A stretch of 54,832 nucleotides of DNA from Pseudoalteromonas sp. OOF1S-7 (GTDB lineage Bacteria; Pseudomonadota; Gammaproteobacteria; Enterobacterales; Alteromonadaceae): assembly GCF_022347765.1 (NCBI RefSeq), contig NZ_JAKRFZ010000027.1, positions 1 to 54,832 on the forward strand, given 5' to 3'. Positions 43,386-51,281 of the stretch are shown one piece after another (the first letter of the stretch is position 1; every line of letters starts with the position of its first letter). A program made the position numbers and the translations under genes. Under the pieces are notes generated by a model. That model made no database searches. It saw only the letters and a list, made by a program, of their open reading frames with translations, and was not told where the DNA came from.

Positions 43386-46361
43386 ATGGTGAGATTTGTT
43401 CTGATCCTGCTACTTGGGCTGGCATTGGGAAGCGCCATGCCTGTCTATAGTGCTCAGCAGCAGGATCTCTCCAAAGCCCTCAGTACGTTGCAACGCATCC
43501 AGGCTAAGCTGACACAATCTAAAGCCAGCCTGGCAGTGCGCAATCAGTCAAAACAAACAGGTATCCCGGAAGGGGAAGATTTGTTCTTGTCTGTGTATGC
43601 CGACAATGTCTATCTGGGTGAAGTGTTTGCGGTTAAAAGTCAGCAAGAGGCAAAAATTGAATTGCGCAGCTTGTTTGCCGTACTGGATTTTGCCATCAGT
43701 GATGACGAAGAAACCGATTATTTCTCCGGCTGGTATTTCAGCCCTGAACGCACCTTTTCCTTTGATAGCGCGCAAACGGTGGCGCAGGTCAACGAACAGC
43801 AATATGTCGTTGCGCAGCAGGATGTATTGCATGCGCAGGGTGAAGTGTTTGTCGAGTCTGCCTTAGTTGCGGACTGGTTTGGACTCGATTTACAGTTCAA
43901 TTATACAGATCAAAGGCTCAGTGTGCAGACACCTGAACCATTGCCAGCGCTTGAGCGTCAGGCTCGGGCGGCGCGTCGTTTGGTTCAGCATCAAGGCAAT
44001 TCGGCCTCCAGGTTAACCTGGAAACCGAATGCTTACCAGATGTTGTCGTCACCACTGATGGATGTTCAGTTTGGCTATCGTCGTGACAATAAAGAGGACG
44101 CGTACTACTACTCTATGCTAGGGGCACATGATCTGGCGTTCTGGAATGTCGAATACTTTGTTTCAGGCACAGACGGAGATGTTGTTGATCAGGGCCGCCT
44201 TAAAGGAAAGCGCGAAGATGGGCAAGGTCGCCTGCTGGGGGGGCTTAAAGCCACTCAGGTTGAGGTGGGCGATATACTTGCAACACACGTTGGCGCCGGA
44301 CAACCCTCAGGGCAAGGTGTTGGGGTGCGTGTTGCCGACAGGCCGCTGCACAATGAAGTTCAGGAGCAAAGCGTCCAGATCAGTGGTTCGGTTCAAGCTG
44401 GCTGGGACGTTGAGCTGTATCATAACGGCCTGCTAGTTGCACAGCAGCTTCAGGTTCAAACGGGTCGATATGATTTTGACCGCATTCCCCTGTATTTTGG
44501 CAGCAATCAGTTTGAGCTGGTTAAATATGGCCCTCAGGGGCAAGTAGAGCGTGAACAGCGCAGCTATTTTGTAGAAGGCACGGGGCTGGACAGTGGCCAG
44601 GGCTATTTTGATGTGTCAGTAACAGATATAGGCGGTTCGGTGTTTAATAATGGAACTGCACCAGCGTCTCGTTCGGGTTGGCAGTTCGATGGCCGTTACG
44701 ATCTCGGTCTGTCTGATGATATCTCGGTGTATGCGGGTATCTCTCAGGCTTTAACGAATGAGTCGGTGACAGAGCGCATCCTGACGACAGGTGGTACGCT
44801 GAGCCTGTGGAAAAGAATGCTGCTAAATCTGGATTTATCCCACGACAGTGACGCTCAGCATCAGGCTCAACTCAGTGCCAGAACCGAGTGGGCAGGGCAG
44901 GCCGTTAGTACCAGCTGGCAAACACAACGACGACGGCTTACAGGCGCACAAGCAAGCGAGGAGTATCGCCACAGCCAGGGTCTGAATATGGTGATGTCGG
45001 GTACGGTTAATGTATTCGATAAGCCGCTGTCTTATCAGAATCAGATACAGTGGAATCGCACCGATCAGGGCAGCGAATACACAGTGTTGAGCAATCGGGT
45101 GGGCACGTCATTTGGCCGTGTGAACATCAGCAATCAGCTACAACGGCAATCCAGCAGTACTGCAAAGGACCATGCAACCTCAGGTCAGCTGCGATTTCAA
45201 ACCCGTTTAGGTCGCGTCTTTGGCCGACTGATTTTAGATTACGACTTGCATCCATACAGCGAGTTAACTGCATATGAAACGAGGTTCTACCGCAGCCTGA
45301 ACGAGCAGTTCAACGTTGAGCTGAGCTTTCGGGAAACACTTGATACCGACTATCAAAGAAGTGAGTTAGGCCTTAACTGGCTGGGTGATAAATTACGCCT
45401 TAACAGTCAGTTTAGCTACGACAGTGATGATGAGTGGTCGCTTGGAGTCAATGGCCAGTTCAGTTTCGGGTATCACAACGAGAGTGAGCAGTTGTTGGTC
45501 AGCCAGCGGCGACTGGCGAGCAATGGGGCTGTACTGGTTAAGGTCTATCTGGATCACAATGCCAATGGGGTGTTTGATGCGGATGATGAAGTGGTGCCTG
45601 ATGTGCGGATCCGGGCGTTGCAAAACTACATGCAGGGTAAAACCGATGCGCAGGGGCTGGTTCTGCTCAGTGGTATGCCTGTTAACCAAAAAACTGACAT
45701 GGTGATTGATCCTCAGAGTCTTGAAATGCCTTTTGTTGTCCCGGCAAGTGAAGGGGTTGCAATCACGCCACGGCGAGGCTTTGTGGAGTATCTCGAATTT
45801 CCCCTCGTGAACACCAGCGAAATAGAAGGGGTGGTGTACCAACAAACGGACACTGAGCATGCGCCCCTGCCTTATGCGGAAGTATCTTTGATTGACGAGC
45901 TGGGGCAGGAGGCAGCCAGAACCGAGGCGGCATATGATGGGTATTATGTATTTACAGGCGTTAAGCCTGGCCGCTATCAGGCAAAAGTGACAAGTGCTGC
46001 AAGGCGCGGTCTGGCCCATAGCGATCGGGTTGAGGTGGTCCTGTCCGAGCAGGGCGATGTGCTGGTGGAAGTCGATTTGCAGCTGGCACCACAGTCTGGC
46101 AAAGCCGTCACCGTCCTTTCTGTCGGACGTTTTACGTCGCTGGCGGTGTTGAAAACCTATGCGCTGTTGCTCCGCCAACGTCATAGTAGCTTGATATCAG
46201 AGCCTCCGTTTTATGTTTTTGATGATAAAACCAAGTCTTATGTGTTGGGGATCGCGTTTATTCACCAGGGCGCGGATACCACACAGTTGCAGCAACATTG
46301 CGAGTCATTGCAAAGCGCTGGCGTTCCCTGTCAGCTTGAAGACACAGAACTGAAGTTATAA
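43386..46361 (+). CDS. Outer-membrane usher with Ca-loop/SdrD-like, regulatory-like and SPOR-like C-terminal domains
   Basis: The protein has 991 residues from ATG 43386, which gives a signal peptide (MVRFVLILLLGLALGSAMPVYSA, shown by its hydrophobic core); the frame is open back to 43314 inside the chaperone gene. An N-terminal domain of about 200 residues precedes a beta-barrel usher region. The barrel contains a plug segment (VELYHNGLLVAQQLQV, DRIPLYFGSNQFELVKY). After the barrel comes a DHNANGVFDADDE loop (calcium-type), then a carboxypeptidase-regulatory-like repeat (YDGYYVFTGVKPGRYQAKV). The last 85 residues resemble SPOR (opening AVTVLSVGRF, closing CESLQSAGVPCQL). These C-terminal additions are unusual for ushers and would lie in the periplasm. 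Confidence 0.82.
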   Translation: MVRFVLILLLGLALGSAMPVYSAQQQDLSKALSTLQRIQAKLTQSKASLAVRNQSKQTGIPEGEDLFLSVYADNVYLGEVFAVKSQQEAKIELRSLFAVLDFAISDDEETDYFSGWYFSPERTFSFDSAQTVAQVNEQQYVVAQQDVLHAQGEVFVESALVADWFGLDLQFNYTDQRLSVQTPEPLPALERQARAARRLVQHQGNSASRLTWKPNAYQMLSSPLMDVQFGYRRDNKEDAYYYSMLGAHDLAFWNVEYFVSGTDGDVVDQGRLKGKREDGQGRLLGGLKATQVEVGDILATHVGAGQPSGQGVGVRVADRPLHNEVQEQSVQISGSVQAGWDVELYHNGLLVAQQLQVQTGRYDFDRIPLYFGSNQFELVKYGPQGQVEREQRSYFVEGTGLDSGQGYFDVSVTDIGGSVFNNGTAPASRSGWQFDGRYDLGLSDDISVYAGISQALTNESVTERILTTGGTLSLWKRMLLNLDLSHDSDAQHQAQLSARTEWAGQAVSTSWQTQRRRLTGAQASEEYRHSQGLNMVMSGTVNVFDKPLSYQNQIQWNRTDQGSEYTVLSNRVGTSFGRVNISNQLQRQSSSTAKDHATSGQLRFQTRLGRVFGRLILDYDLHPYSELTAYETRFYRSLNEQFNVELSFRETLDTDYQRSELGLNWLGDKLRLNSQFSYDSDDEWSLGVNGQFSFGYHNESEQLLVSQRRLASNGAVLVKVYLDHNANGVFDADDEVVPDVRIRALQNYMQGKTDAQGLVLLSGMPVNQKTDMVIDPQSLEMPFVVPASEGVAITPRRGFVEYLEFPLVNTSEIEGVVYQQTDTEHAPLPYAEVSLIDELGQEAARTEAAYDGYYVFTGVKPGRYQAKVTSAARRGLAHSDRVEVVLSEQGDVLVEVDLQLAPQSGKAVTVLSVGRFTSLAVLKTYALLLRQRHSSLISEPPFYVFDDKTKSYVLGIAFIHQGADTTQLQQHCESLQSAGVPCQLEDTELKL

Positions 46362-46373
46362 GAGGAGTGAGTG

Positions 46374-47060
46374 ATGAAGTTATATTGTTATCTGGTATGG
46401 CCCTTGCTGGTTGTGCTCAGTGGCTGTGCCAGTACAGGCCAGGATGAGCAGCGCCTTGCCCAACTTGAGCAGCAACTGGCTCAGTTGCATACCGAGGTTG
46501 AACAAATAAAGCGCAGTGTCGAGCAGTGGCAGCAGGTTGCGCCTCAGGTCAGTGAATTGCTAAATATTGAGCAAGATCTGAATTTACTGGCTTCACAGTT
46601 ACAGCTGGCACTGGCACCAGTTGCTCAGCCCGCGGGGGATGTTATGGTTGCAAAAGTGGCAACTCCCCCCAGTAATGTTGAACAGGCTCAGAGCAATCAC
46701 GGTCCTCTTGGCGTGCAGTCTGCACCCAGTGAAAACAAGGAAGTGCCGGAAGAGGCGCGCGATGTGCAACCTAAGTTAGCTGTAAAAACAGATAAAGCAG
46801 AGTTTGCAGTTCAGCTGGCATCAACCAGGAAGCAAAGTCAGCTAAAAATGGTTCATCAGCGGTTGCTCAAAAGTTATCCGCCGTTACAGGAGCAACCGGT
46901 GAACGTTGAGCAAGTCGAAATTCGTGGCCAAAGATACTTTCGGCTGAAACTGGGCGCATTTGAAAATAAAGCGCAAGGTAGAGCATTGTGCGACAAGCTA
47001 AAGCCATTTCATCCACAGTGCTTGCTGAGTCATTACACAGACAACCCTATCACTTTATAG
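46374..47060 (+). CDS. SPOR-domain lipoprotein with coiled coil
   Basis: The protein has 228 residues from ATG 46374, with AGAGGAG six bases upstream; a GTG three bases earlier is less likely. Lipobox LSGC is near residue 19. A coiled coil (about 25-65, EQRLAQLEQQLAQLHTEVEQ) and a Pro/Val-rich linker lead to a C-terminal SPOR domain that begins FAVQLAST and ends CDKLKPFHPQCLL. SPOR binding to glycan strands is family knowledge. It follows the usher by 12 bases, so it is very likely part of the same operon and could anchor the assembly to peptidoglycan. Confidence 0.85.
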   Translation: MKLYCYLVWPLLVVLSGCASTGQDEQRLAQLEQQLAQLHTEVEQIKRSVEQWQQVAPQVSELLNIEQDLNLLASQLQLALAPVAQPAGDVMVAKVATPPSNVEQAQSNHGPLGVQSAPSENKEVPEEARDVQPKLAVKTDKAEFAVQLASTRKQSQLKMVHQRLLKSYPPLQEQPVNVEQVEIRGQRYFRLKLGAFENKAQGRALCDKLKPFHPQCLLSHYTDNPITL

Positions 47061-47127
47061 TGTCCTATCATCAGCATTGTGGATCGTTTTTTGCATTTGT
47101 TTCGTCAAATAGAAAGAGGTGATCATT

Positions 47128-47724
47128 ATGCAATTTCCTGCTGTGATAGCCGCACTGGCCCTGTCGGTGCTGCTCAGTGGCTGTGCCGGAATAATGAAGA
47201 CGCAGCAACAAAAGAAGGTGGAACAAGCGCAACCCTTGCCGACATTGCATCAATACATGGGGCAACTTGCTGCCGCACTGGGGGAGCATAGCCGCCCATT
47301 GAAACCCGGTGCCACGGTTGCCGTCACGAGTTTTTATCTGGCGGACCAACTTGGCAATGCCGTTGCCAGCAACCAGGGCAGTGGTCTCAGTACTCAGGTT
47401 CAGGAAAGCTTGATCAGCTATGTGACACAGATGGGACTGGAAGTGGTGGAGTTTCGGCTGCAGCGTACTTTAACTTTGTCGGACAGTGCCGATAACTTAT
47501 TAAACCGTGATGTTGCCCTGCTGCGCGAACGTCATAAATTTGACCTTGCTCTGACAGGCACCATCAGCGAAAGCCACGACCATTACACGATCAATGCGCG
47601 ATTGATCACTATGCTTGATAGTCGTACGGCATCCGCTGCGACCATATCCGTGCCCAAGGCTGTGCTGTGGGGCAATGAAAAAGCCCAGATGCGAGATGGC
47701 AAGCTACATCGCGGCCAGTATTAG
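47128..47724 (+). CDS. FlgO-like outer-membrane lipoprotein (divergent copy)
   Basis: The protein has 198 residues from ATG 47128 (AAAGAGG eight bases upstream; a GTG at 47119 overlaps that site). Lipobox LSGC lies near residue 16. The FlgO-like core has VAVTSFYLADQLGN, then VVEFRL and DLALTGTISESHDHYTINARL. It is more diverged than the next two proteins. It lies 67 bases after the SPOR lipoprotein and 11 before the next FlgO-like gene. It is probably outer-membrane associated, but its role is unproven. Confidence 0.75.
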   Translation: MQFPAVIAALALSVLLSGCAGIMKTQQQKKVEQAQPLPTLHQYMGQLAAALGEHSRPLKPGATVAVTSFYLADQLGNAVASNQGSGLSTQVQESLISYVTQMGLEVVEFRLQRTLTLSDSADNLLNRDVALLRERHKFDLALTGTISESHDHYTINARLITMLDSRTASAATISVPKAVLWGNEKAQMRDGKLHRGQY

Positions 47725-47735
47725 TGGAGACAAAG

Positions 47736-48389
47736 ATGAAAAAATCTGTGATAGCACTTGTGTTACCTACCTTAACTCTGTTTGGGTGCGCACAACTGGG
47801 TATGACAAAACACCAGGAAACCGCCACATCACCGGGTAAATTCAGTGCGGCTGAACAGTTTCAGGCCCATCCCCGGGGCGTGCAACAAATGTCTGTATCT
47901 CAACGTATGGCGGCCAAAAATGTGACGCACTATGTACAGAAGCTGATGCAGGACATGGTGAGCAATGTGAAATACATTAATGACCAGACGCCAGTAGCGG
48001 TATCGAGTTTTGTCTTTTTAGACGAAGACTTTAATCACGCAACTTTGCTTGGCAACCAGATTGCCGAAAGCTTTATTCATGAGTTGCATAACTTTGGCGT
48101 GCCGGTGATCGATTTTAAAACCACGGACTTTATGCGTGTCACTAAGCACGGGGATTTTATCTTCAGTCGTGACTTTTTAGAGCTCTCTGATGAGCTGCCA
48201 TTTAAATACGTACTGGCAGGCACCTTGACCCATCATCAGGGGGGGATCTTAGTGAATGCCCGGATAGTGGGTATGCAAAGCAAAGTGGTGGTGGGCACTG
48301 CCCAAGGGTTTTTACCTCAGTCAGTGGTGAATGCGCTAAGAGACGGCGCTATTCATGAAGGGATCCGGTTACAACGAGCGGGTGAGTGA
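47736..48389 (+). CDS. flgO: FlgO, flagellar outer-membrane lipoprotein
   Basis: The protein has 217 residues from ATG 47736, with GGAGA five bases upstream. Lipobox LFGC is at about 15-18. The core follows FlgO: VAVSSFVFLDEDFNHATLLGNQIAESFIHEL (key VAVSSF and LGNQIAESF), then VIDFKTTDFMRVTKHGDFIFSRD and VLAGTLTHHQGGILVNARIVG. Of the three copies it fits the Vibrio FlgO pattern best. In vibrios FlgO works with FlgP and FlgT at the flagellar outer-membrane ring. It is separated from the next copy by two bases. Confidence 0.85.
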   Translation: MKKSVIALVLPTLTLFGCAQLGMTKHQETATSPGKFSAAEQFQAHPRGVQQMSVSQRMAAKNVTHYVQKLMQDMVSNVKYINDQTPVAVSSFVFLDEDFNHATLLGNQIAESFIHELHNFGVPVIDFKTTDFMRVTKHGDFIFSRDFLELSDELPFKYVLAGTLTHHQGGILVNARIVGMQSKVVVGTAQGFLPQSVVNALRDGAIHEGIRLQRAGE

Positions 48390-48391
48390 TC

Positions 48392-49051
48392 ATGAAAACA
48401 CGCATTCTGAGTGGCTTAACGCTGTCGGTACTGATGTTGAATGGCTGTCAGTTGATGGGTACACAGCCTCCCCCGCAGACAGTGGCAACCACGCCTATGA
48501 CGCCCAAAGTGGCCAAGTTTCGAGAGATAGAGGTGCTTTATGAAGCACTGGAGGAACAAGCGCCAGAGGCTGAGCAGCCGGTTGATCCGGGGTTTGTGAG
48601 CGAGCGACACCGTAAACAGGTGGCCAACTATGCATCCCAGATAGCACTGGAATTGTCCGACTCTTTGTTAGGCGTGCACCCACATTCCGTGGCAGTGACC
48701 AGCTTTGTGAGTTTTGATGACACACTCAGAAGCAGCAATCAGTTGGGTAATCAGTTGTCTGAGAATCTGATACACGCATTTCAAAAACTGGGTTATGCGG
48801 CCCTTGATTTCAAATCACAGCAACAGATCCAGGTGACCCGCAGTGGCGATTTTGTATTTTCTCGGGACAGCAGAGCATTACCAGGCAAGCCCGATCCCAG
48901 CCATGTGCTTTCTGGTACTATGATCTATCGTGACCGGGGCGTGGAAGTCAACGCACGCTTGCTGGATTTTGAAAGCCGGCTGGTGGTTGCCAGTTGTATG
49001 GTGACTATTCCCTACTTTGTTTTAGATTCAGGCGCAACCGCGGCCAGATAG
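48392..49051 (+). CDS. FlgO-like outer-membrane lipoprotein (third copy)
   Basis: The protein has 219 residues from ATG 48392, with GGTGAG upstream. Lipobox LNGC is near residue 17. The FlgO core is clear: VAVTSFVSFDD, LGNQLSENLIHAF, ALDFKSQQQIQVTRSGDFVFSRD and VLSGTMIYRDRGVEVNARLLD. It is close to FlgO in pattern and almost touches the preceding gene, so tandem duplication is likely. It could replace or complement FlgO. Confidence 0.83.
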   Translation: MKTRILSGLTLSVLMLNGCQLMGTQPPPQTVATTPMTPKVAKFREIEVLYEALEEQAPEAEQPVDPGFVSERHRKQVANYASQIALELSDSLLGVHPHSVAVTSFVSFDDTLRSSNQLGNQLSENLIHAFQKLGYAALDFKSQQQIQVTRSGDFVFSRDSRALPGKPDPSHVLSGTMIYRDRGVEVNARLLDFESRLVVASCMVTIPYFVLDSGATAAR

Positions 49052-49130
49052 CCATTTAGCGGCAAAGTGCTGCCTTTGCCGTTGCCCATCCTCTGTAAAA
49101 ACATCATTTATTTTATTAAGAATCAAAAGG

Positions 49131-49159
49131 TTGACCAATTAACCGAAAACGCTTAGTAT
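49131..49159 (+). promoter_or_regulatory. Sigma-70 promoter of the tRNA-Arg gene
   Basis: TTGACC (49131-49136) and TAGTAT (49154-49159) are separated by 17 bases, one mismatch from each hexamer consensus. The predicted start is about 10 bases before the tRNA. Confidence 0.75.
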
Positions 49160-49174
49160 TTTTCAAAGCGACAC

Positions 49175-49249
49175 GGCCTCTTAGTTAAATGGATATAACA
49201 GTCCCCTCCTAAGGGATAGTTGCAGGTTCGATTCCTGCAGGGGCCGCCA
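49175..49249 (+). tRNA. tRNA-Arg (anticodon CCT)
   Basis: All arms fold: acceptor GGCCTCT with AGGGGCC, D stem GTTA/TAAC, anticodon stem GTCCC/GGGAT around CTCCTAA, and T stem GCAGG/CCTGC around TTCGATT. The anticodon CCT (49208-49210) reads AGG. The 3' CCA is encoded. It separates the FlgO-like cluster from flgT. Confidence 0.97.
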
Positions 49250-49380
49250 GCGTTTTTCTCTTATAAATCAAATCAGATATAGCAATCACACCTCAGTAGA
49301 AACAACCTAAAATGGTATAGGTAATCCAAATTACTGGTGGGTTATTAATCCTCACTGTGTGTTCTGCCGAAGTAAAGCGC

Positions 49381-50571
49381 TTACAGCGCAAAATCTTCCT
49401 GCTTTTGTACCATGACTTCGACTAAATCATTGATCTGGATATTATTCAGTGGTCGCTCTGAAATGTTTTCTGCAATCGCATTTTGTGCATTAACCTGAAT
49501 GATACGCACCTGATTGAGGGTTTTGATGCTTTGTGGGAAAAACTGGTTGGTCGTGCCCTGCATATCTCGCCGATGAGAAATGGTGAGCAGCTGTCCTGCT
49601 TCAATGCCGTGATTACGGCCGAGATTAATCACCAACTTGCCTTGCTCGCGATGTAATATTTTACCTCTGCTGGGCAGGCATGACAGTGCAGAGTCCAGGT
49701 CCTGTGCCACGCTGTTAAAAACGCTCTGGATCTGCTTGGCATAGTTGGTGCGCCAAAAGGTATCGCTGTAGACATCAACAATCTTGGTCTTTTCAAAAGG
49801 CCAGACACCACTGACGGCGTAGTGCTTTTGCCAGACCTTGTCACGGGTCAGGGCATCAAATGCAACAAAGTCGATCTTAAAGCTGCGCACGTATTCCTCA
49901 TCCTGCCAGAATGCGTAGTCATCGTTGGTTTTATCTCCCGCTGCAATGTCGGTGATCTGGCTCATCAGCACATACTGACTGTTGCTCAGCGTGGTCAAAG
50001 AGTCGATCAGTTGTCCATCATACTCAAAGCGTTGGGTAAAAAACGGCCGGGCATTGATCGCATGATCCAGATACGGGATCGGCTTTACGGTGAGATTGCG
50101 CTGTGCCAGTGTATGGTAAAGGCGTTCACTGCTGGCTTTGGCGATGTCAAAAATTTGACCCAGGCGGGCCTGGTGCGGCTGAATGAGCTGACTTTGCGTA
50201 ATGGTCACTTGTTTTGCCACCGCCGCTTGTGCGCACTGCTCCAGTTTGGGGAAGATATCCAGGTGCAAAGTGACGCTGACAATCCCATCTTGCTTTTGTT
50301 CAGAAACCAGGTTGATTTGCTGGATCTCGCCATGGCTTTTGATCTTGATTTGATCTTGCGTCAATACTCCATCGGCCAGTGTGGTGACACTAGACACCGT
50401 GGCGCCGGAAAAGATCAACGCCTGAGTAATGGCATCCTGCACCGCTTCCTGGCGTGCTTCGGCCAGATCTTCGGTGTGTGCATTGGCATAGCCCGTAACT
50501 TCAAACCACTCTGCGCTGGCCCCAAAACTGGCGGTGGCCAGTAACACACTCATAATACGCGACAATTTCAT
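49381..50571 (-). CDS. flgT: FlgT, flagellar H-ring assembly protein
   Basis: The protein has 396 residues. The signal peptide ends near residue 20 (SFGASA). An N-terminal domain opens with WFEVTGYANAHTEDLAEARQEAVQDA and resembles the FlgP/LPP20-type fold. The middle and C-terminal regions carry KLVINLGRNHGIEAGQLLTI and a closing segment NIQINDLVEVM. FlgT builds the H ring around the LP ring and supports the MotX/MotY T ring in sodium-driven polar flagella. It is divergent from flgP, with a sigma-54 promoter 42 bases upstream of its ATG. Confidence 0.9.
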   Translation of the reverse strand: MKLSRIMSVLLATASFGASAEWFEVTGYANAHTEDLAEARQEAVQDAITQALIFSGATVSSVTTLADGVLTQDQIKIKSHGEIQQINLVSEQKQDGIVSVTLHLDIFPKLEQCAQAAVAKQVTITQSQLIQPHQARLGQIFDIAKASSERLYHTLAQRNLTVKPIPYLDHAINARPFFTQRFEYDGQLIDSLTTLSNSQYVLMSQITDIAAGDKTNDDYAFWQDEEYVRSFKIDFVAFDALTRDKVWQKHYAVSGVWPFEKTKIVDVYSDTFWRTNYAKQIQSVFNSVAQDLDSALSCLPSRGKILHREQGKLVINLGRNHGIEAGQLLTISHRRDMQGTTNQFFPQSIKTLNQVRIIQVNAQNAIAENISERPLNNIQINDLVEVMVQKQEDFAL

Positions 50572-50612
50572 GACTTTATTACCGAACTTTAAGCAAATCT
50601 CTTACTTAGTAC

Positions 50613-50628
50613 AGCAAGTCCTGTGCCA
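50613..50628 (-). promoter_or_regulatory. Sigma-54 promoter of flgT
   Basis: On the minus strand TGGCACA-GGAC-TTGCT matches TGGCACG-N4-TTGCW at 11 of 12 positions. It lies 42 bases upstream of the flgT ATG. Class III flagellar promoters in vibrios are of this type, with FlrC as activator. Confidence 0.82.
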
Positions 50629-50635
50629 AAGGTAT

Positions 50636-50651
50636 TGGCAAGGTTTGTGCA
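50636..50651 (+). promoter_or_regulatory. Sigma-54 promoter of flgP
   Basis: TGGCAAG-GTTT-GTGCA has exact GG-N10-GC spacing and matches the consensus at 10 of 12 positions, 54 bases before the flgP ATG. It lies seven bases from the divergent flgT promoter, so the two may share activator sites. Confidence 0.8.
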
Positions 50652-50705
50652 TAAAGATTTGTTACTTGATGATATGCCACATGGGCCACACAGAGGAGTT
50701 ACCCT

Positions 50706-51200
50706 ATGAATCAGTTTAGAGCGCTTTGGCGTCAGCGGGTAGTCACCCTGCTCAAATCCTGTGTTATTGCAGCGGCACTGGGTCTGGCGGGATGTAGCTC
50801 TATCATAGACAAGCATGTTGAATACAGCTATGTGAAACCCGACTCTTATCCCGTGCTCAAGGCGGTTGGCTATGCACCGTTGAGCTCTCAGCCAGGCAGC
50901 AGTGACAGTGAAAAAATGCTGATGGCCATTAAAGTTTCTAAGCTCGAAGCCTATCGAGAACTGGCAGAGCAGGTTTATGGTCACAGGTTAAGTGCCAGCA
51001 CAACGGTACAAGGTGCAGTTGCACAGAATGATGGTTTACGCAGTCAGGTGCAGGGCCTTATTCGCGGTGCAAAGGTAATGAAGAGCTATGCGGTCGGGGA
51101 TATTTATACCACAGAGTTGGAGCTGGATATGAAGCGGGTTTACGATTTGTATATTGGCGAGGTTAAACCACGTAAAGTCGAACGTGTCACTTATTACTGA
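50706..51200 (+). CDS. flgP: FlgP, flagellar outer-membrane lipoprotein
   Basis: The protein has 164 residues. The signal ends in lipobox LAGC near residue 30. An LPP20/FlgP-type domain follows, with KVSKLEAYRELAEQVYGHRLS and the end segment ELDMKRVYDLYIG. FlgP forms an outer-membrane-associated disk with FlgO in vibrios. GAGGAG precedes the ATG. Its own sigma-54 promoter and divergence from flgT support a flagellar role. Confidence 0.9.
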   Translation: MNQFRALWRQRVVTLLKSCVIAAALGLAGCSSIIDKHVEYSYVKPDSYPVLKAVGYAPLSSQPGSSDSEKMLMAIKVSKLEAYRELAEQVYGHRLSASTTVQGAVAQNDGLRSQVQGLIRGAKVMKSYAVGDIYTTELELDMKRVYDLYIGEVKPRKVERVTYY

Positions 51201-51236
51201 GCGAGCCTGACGGGTTAGGGCGGTAAATTATGTCCT

Positions 51237-51265
51237 TTGCTTTCAGTGTGCCTTCAATTTATACT
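51237..51265 (+). promoter_or_regulatory. Sigma-70 promoter of the ImmA/IrrE-type gene pair
   Basis: TTGCTT (51237-51242) and TATACT (51260-51265) are 17 bases apart. The predicted start is near 51272, inside the flgP-to-peptidase spacer. This promoter is of a different class from the flanking flagellar promoters. Confidence 0.55.
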
Positions 51266-51281
51266 GTTTAAATATACACGT

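Noticed and set aside
47352..47367. Sigma-54-like sequence TGGCAAT-GCCG-TTGCC inside the first FlgO-like gene
   Set aside because: Spacing is right but three consensus positions differ and it lies in coding DNA about 370 bases before the next start; chance is as likely as a promoter.
49822..50544. 240-codon open frame antisense to flgT
   Set aside because: It is complementary to a well-supported flagellar gene and has no family features.
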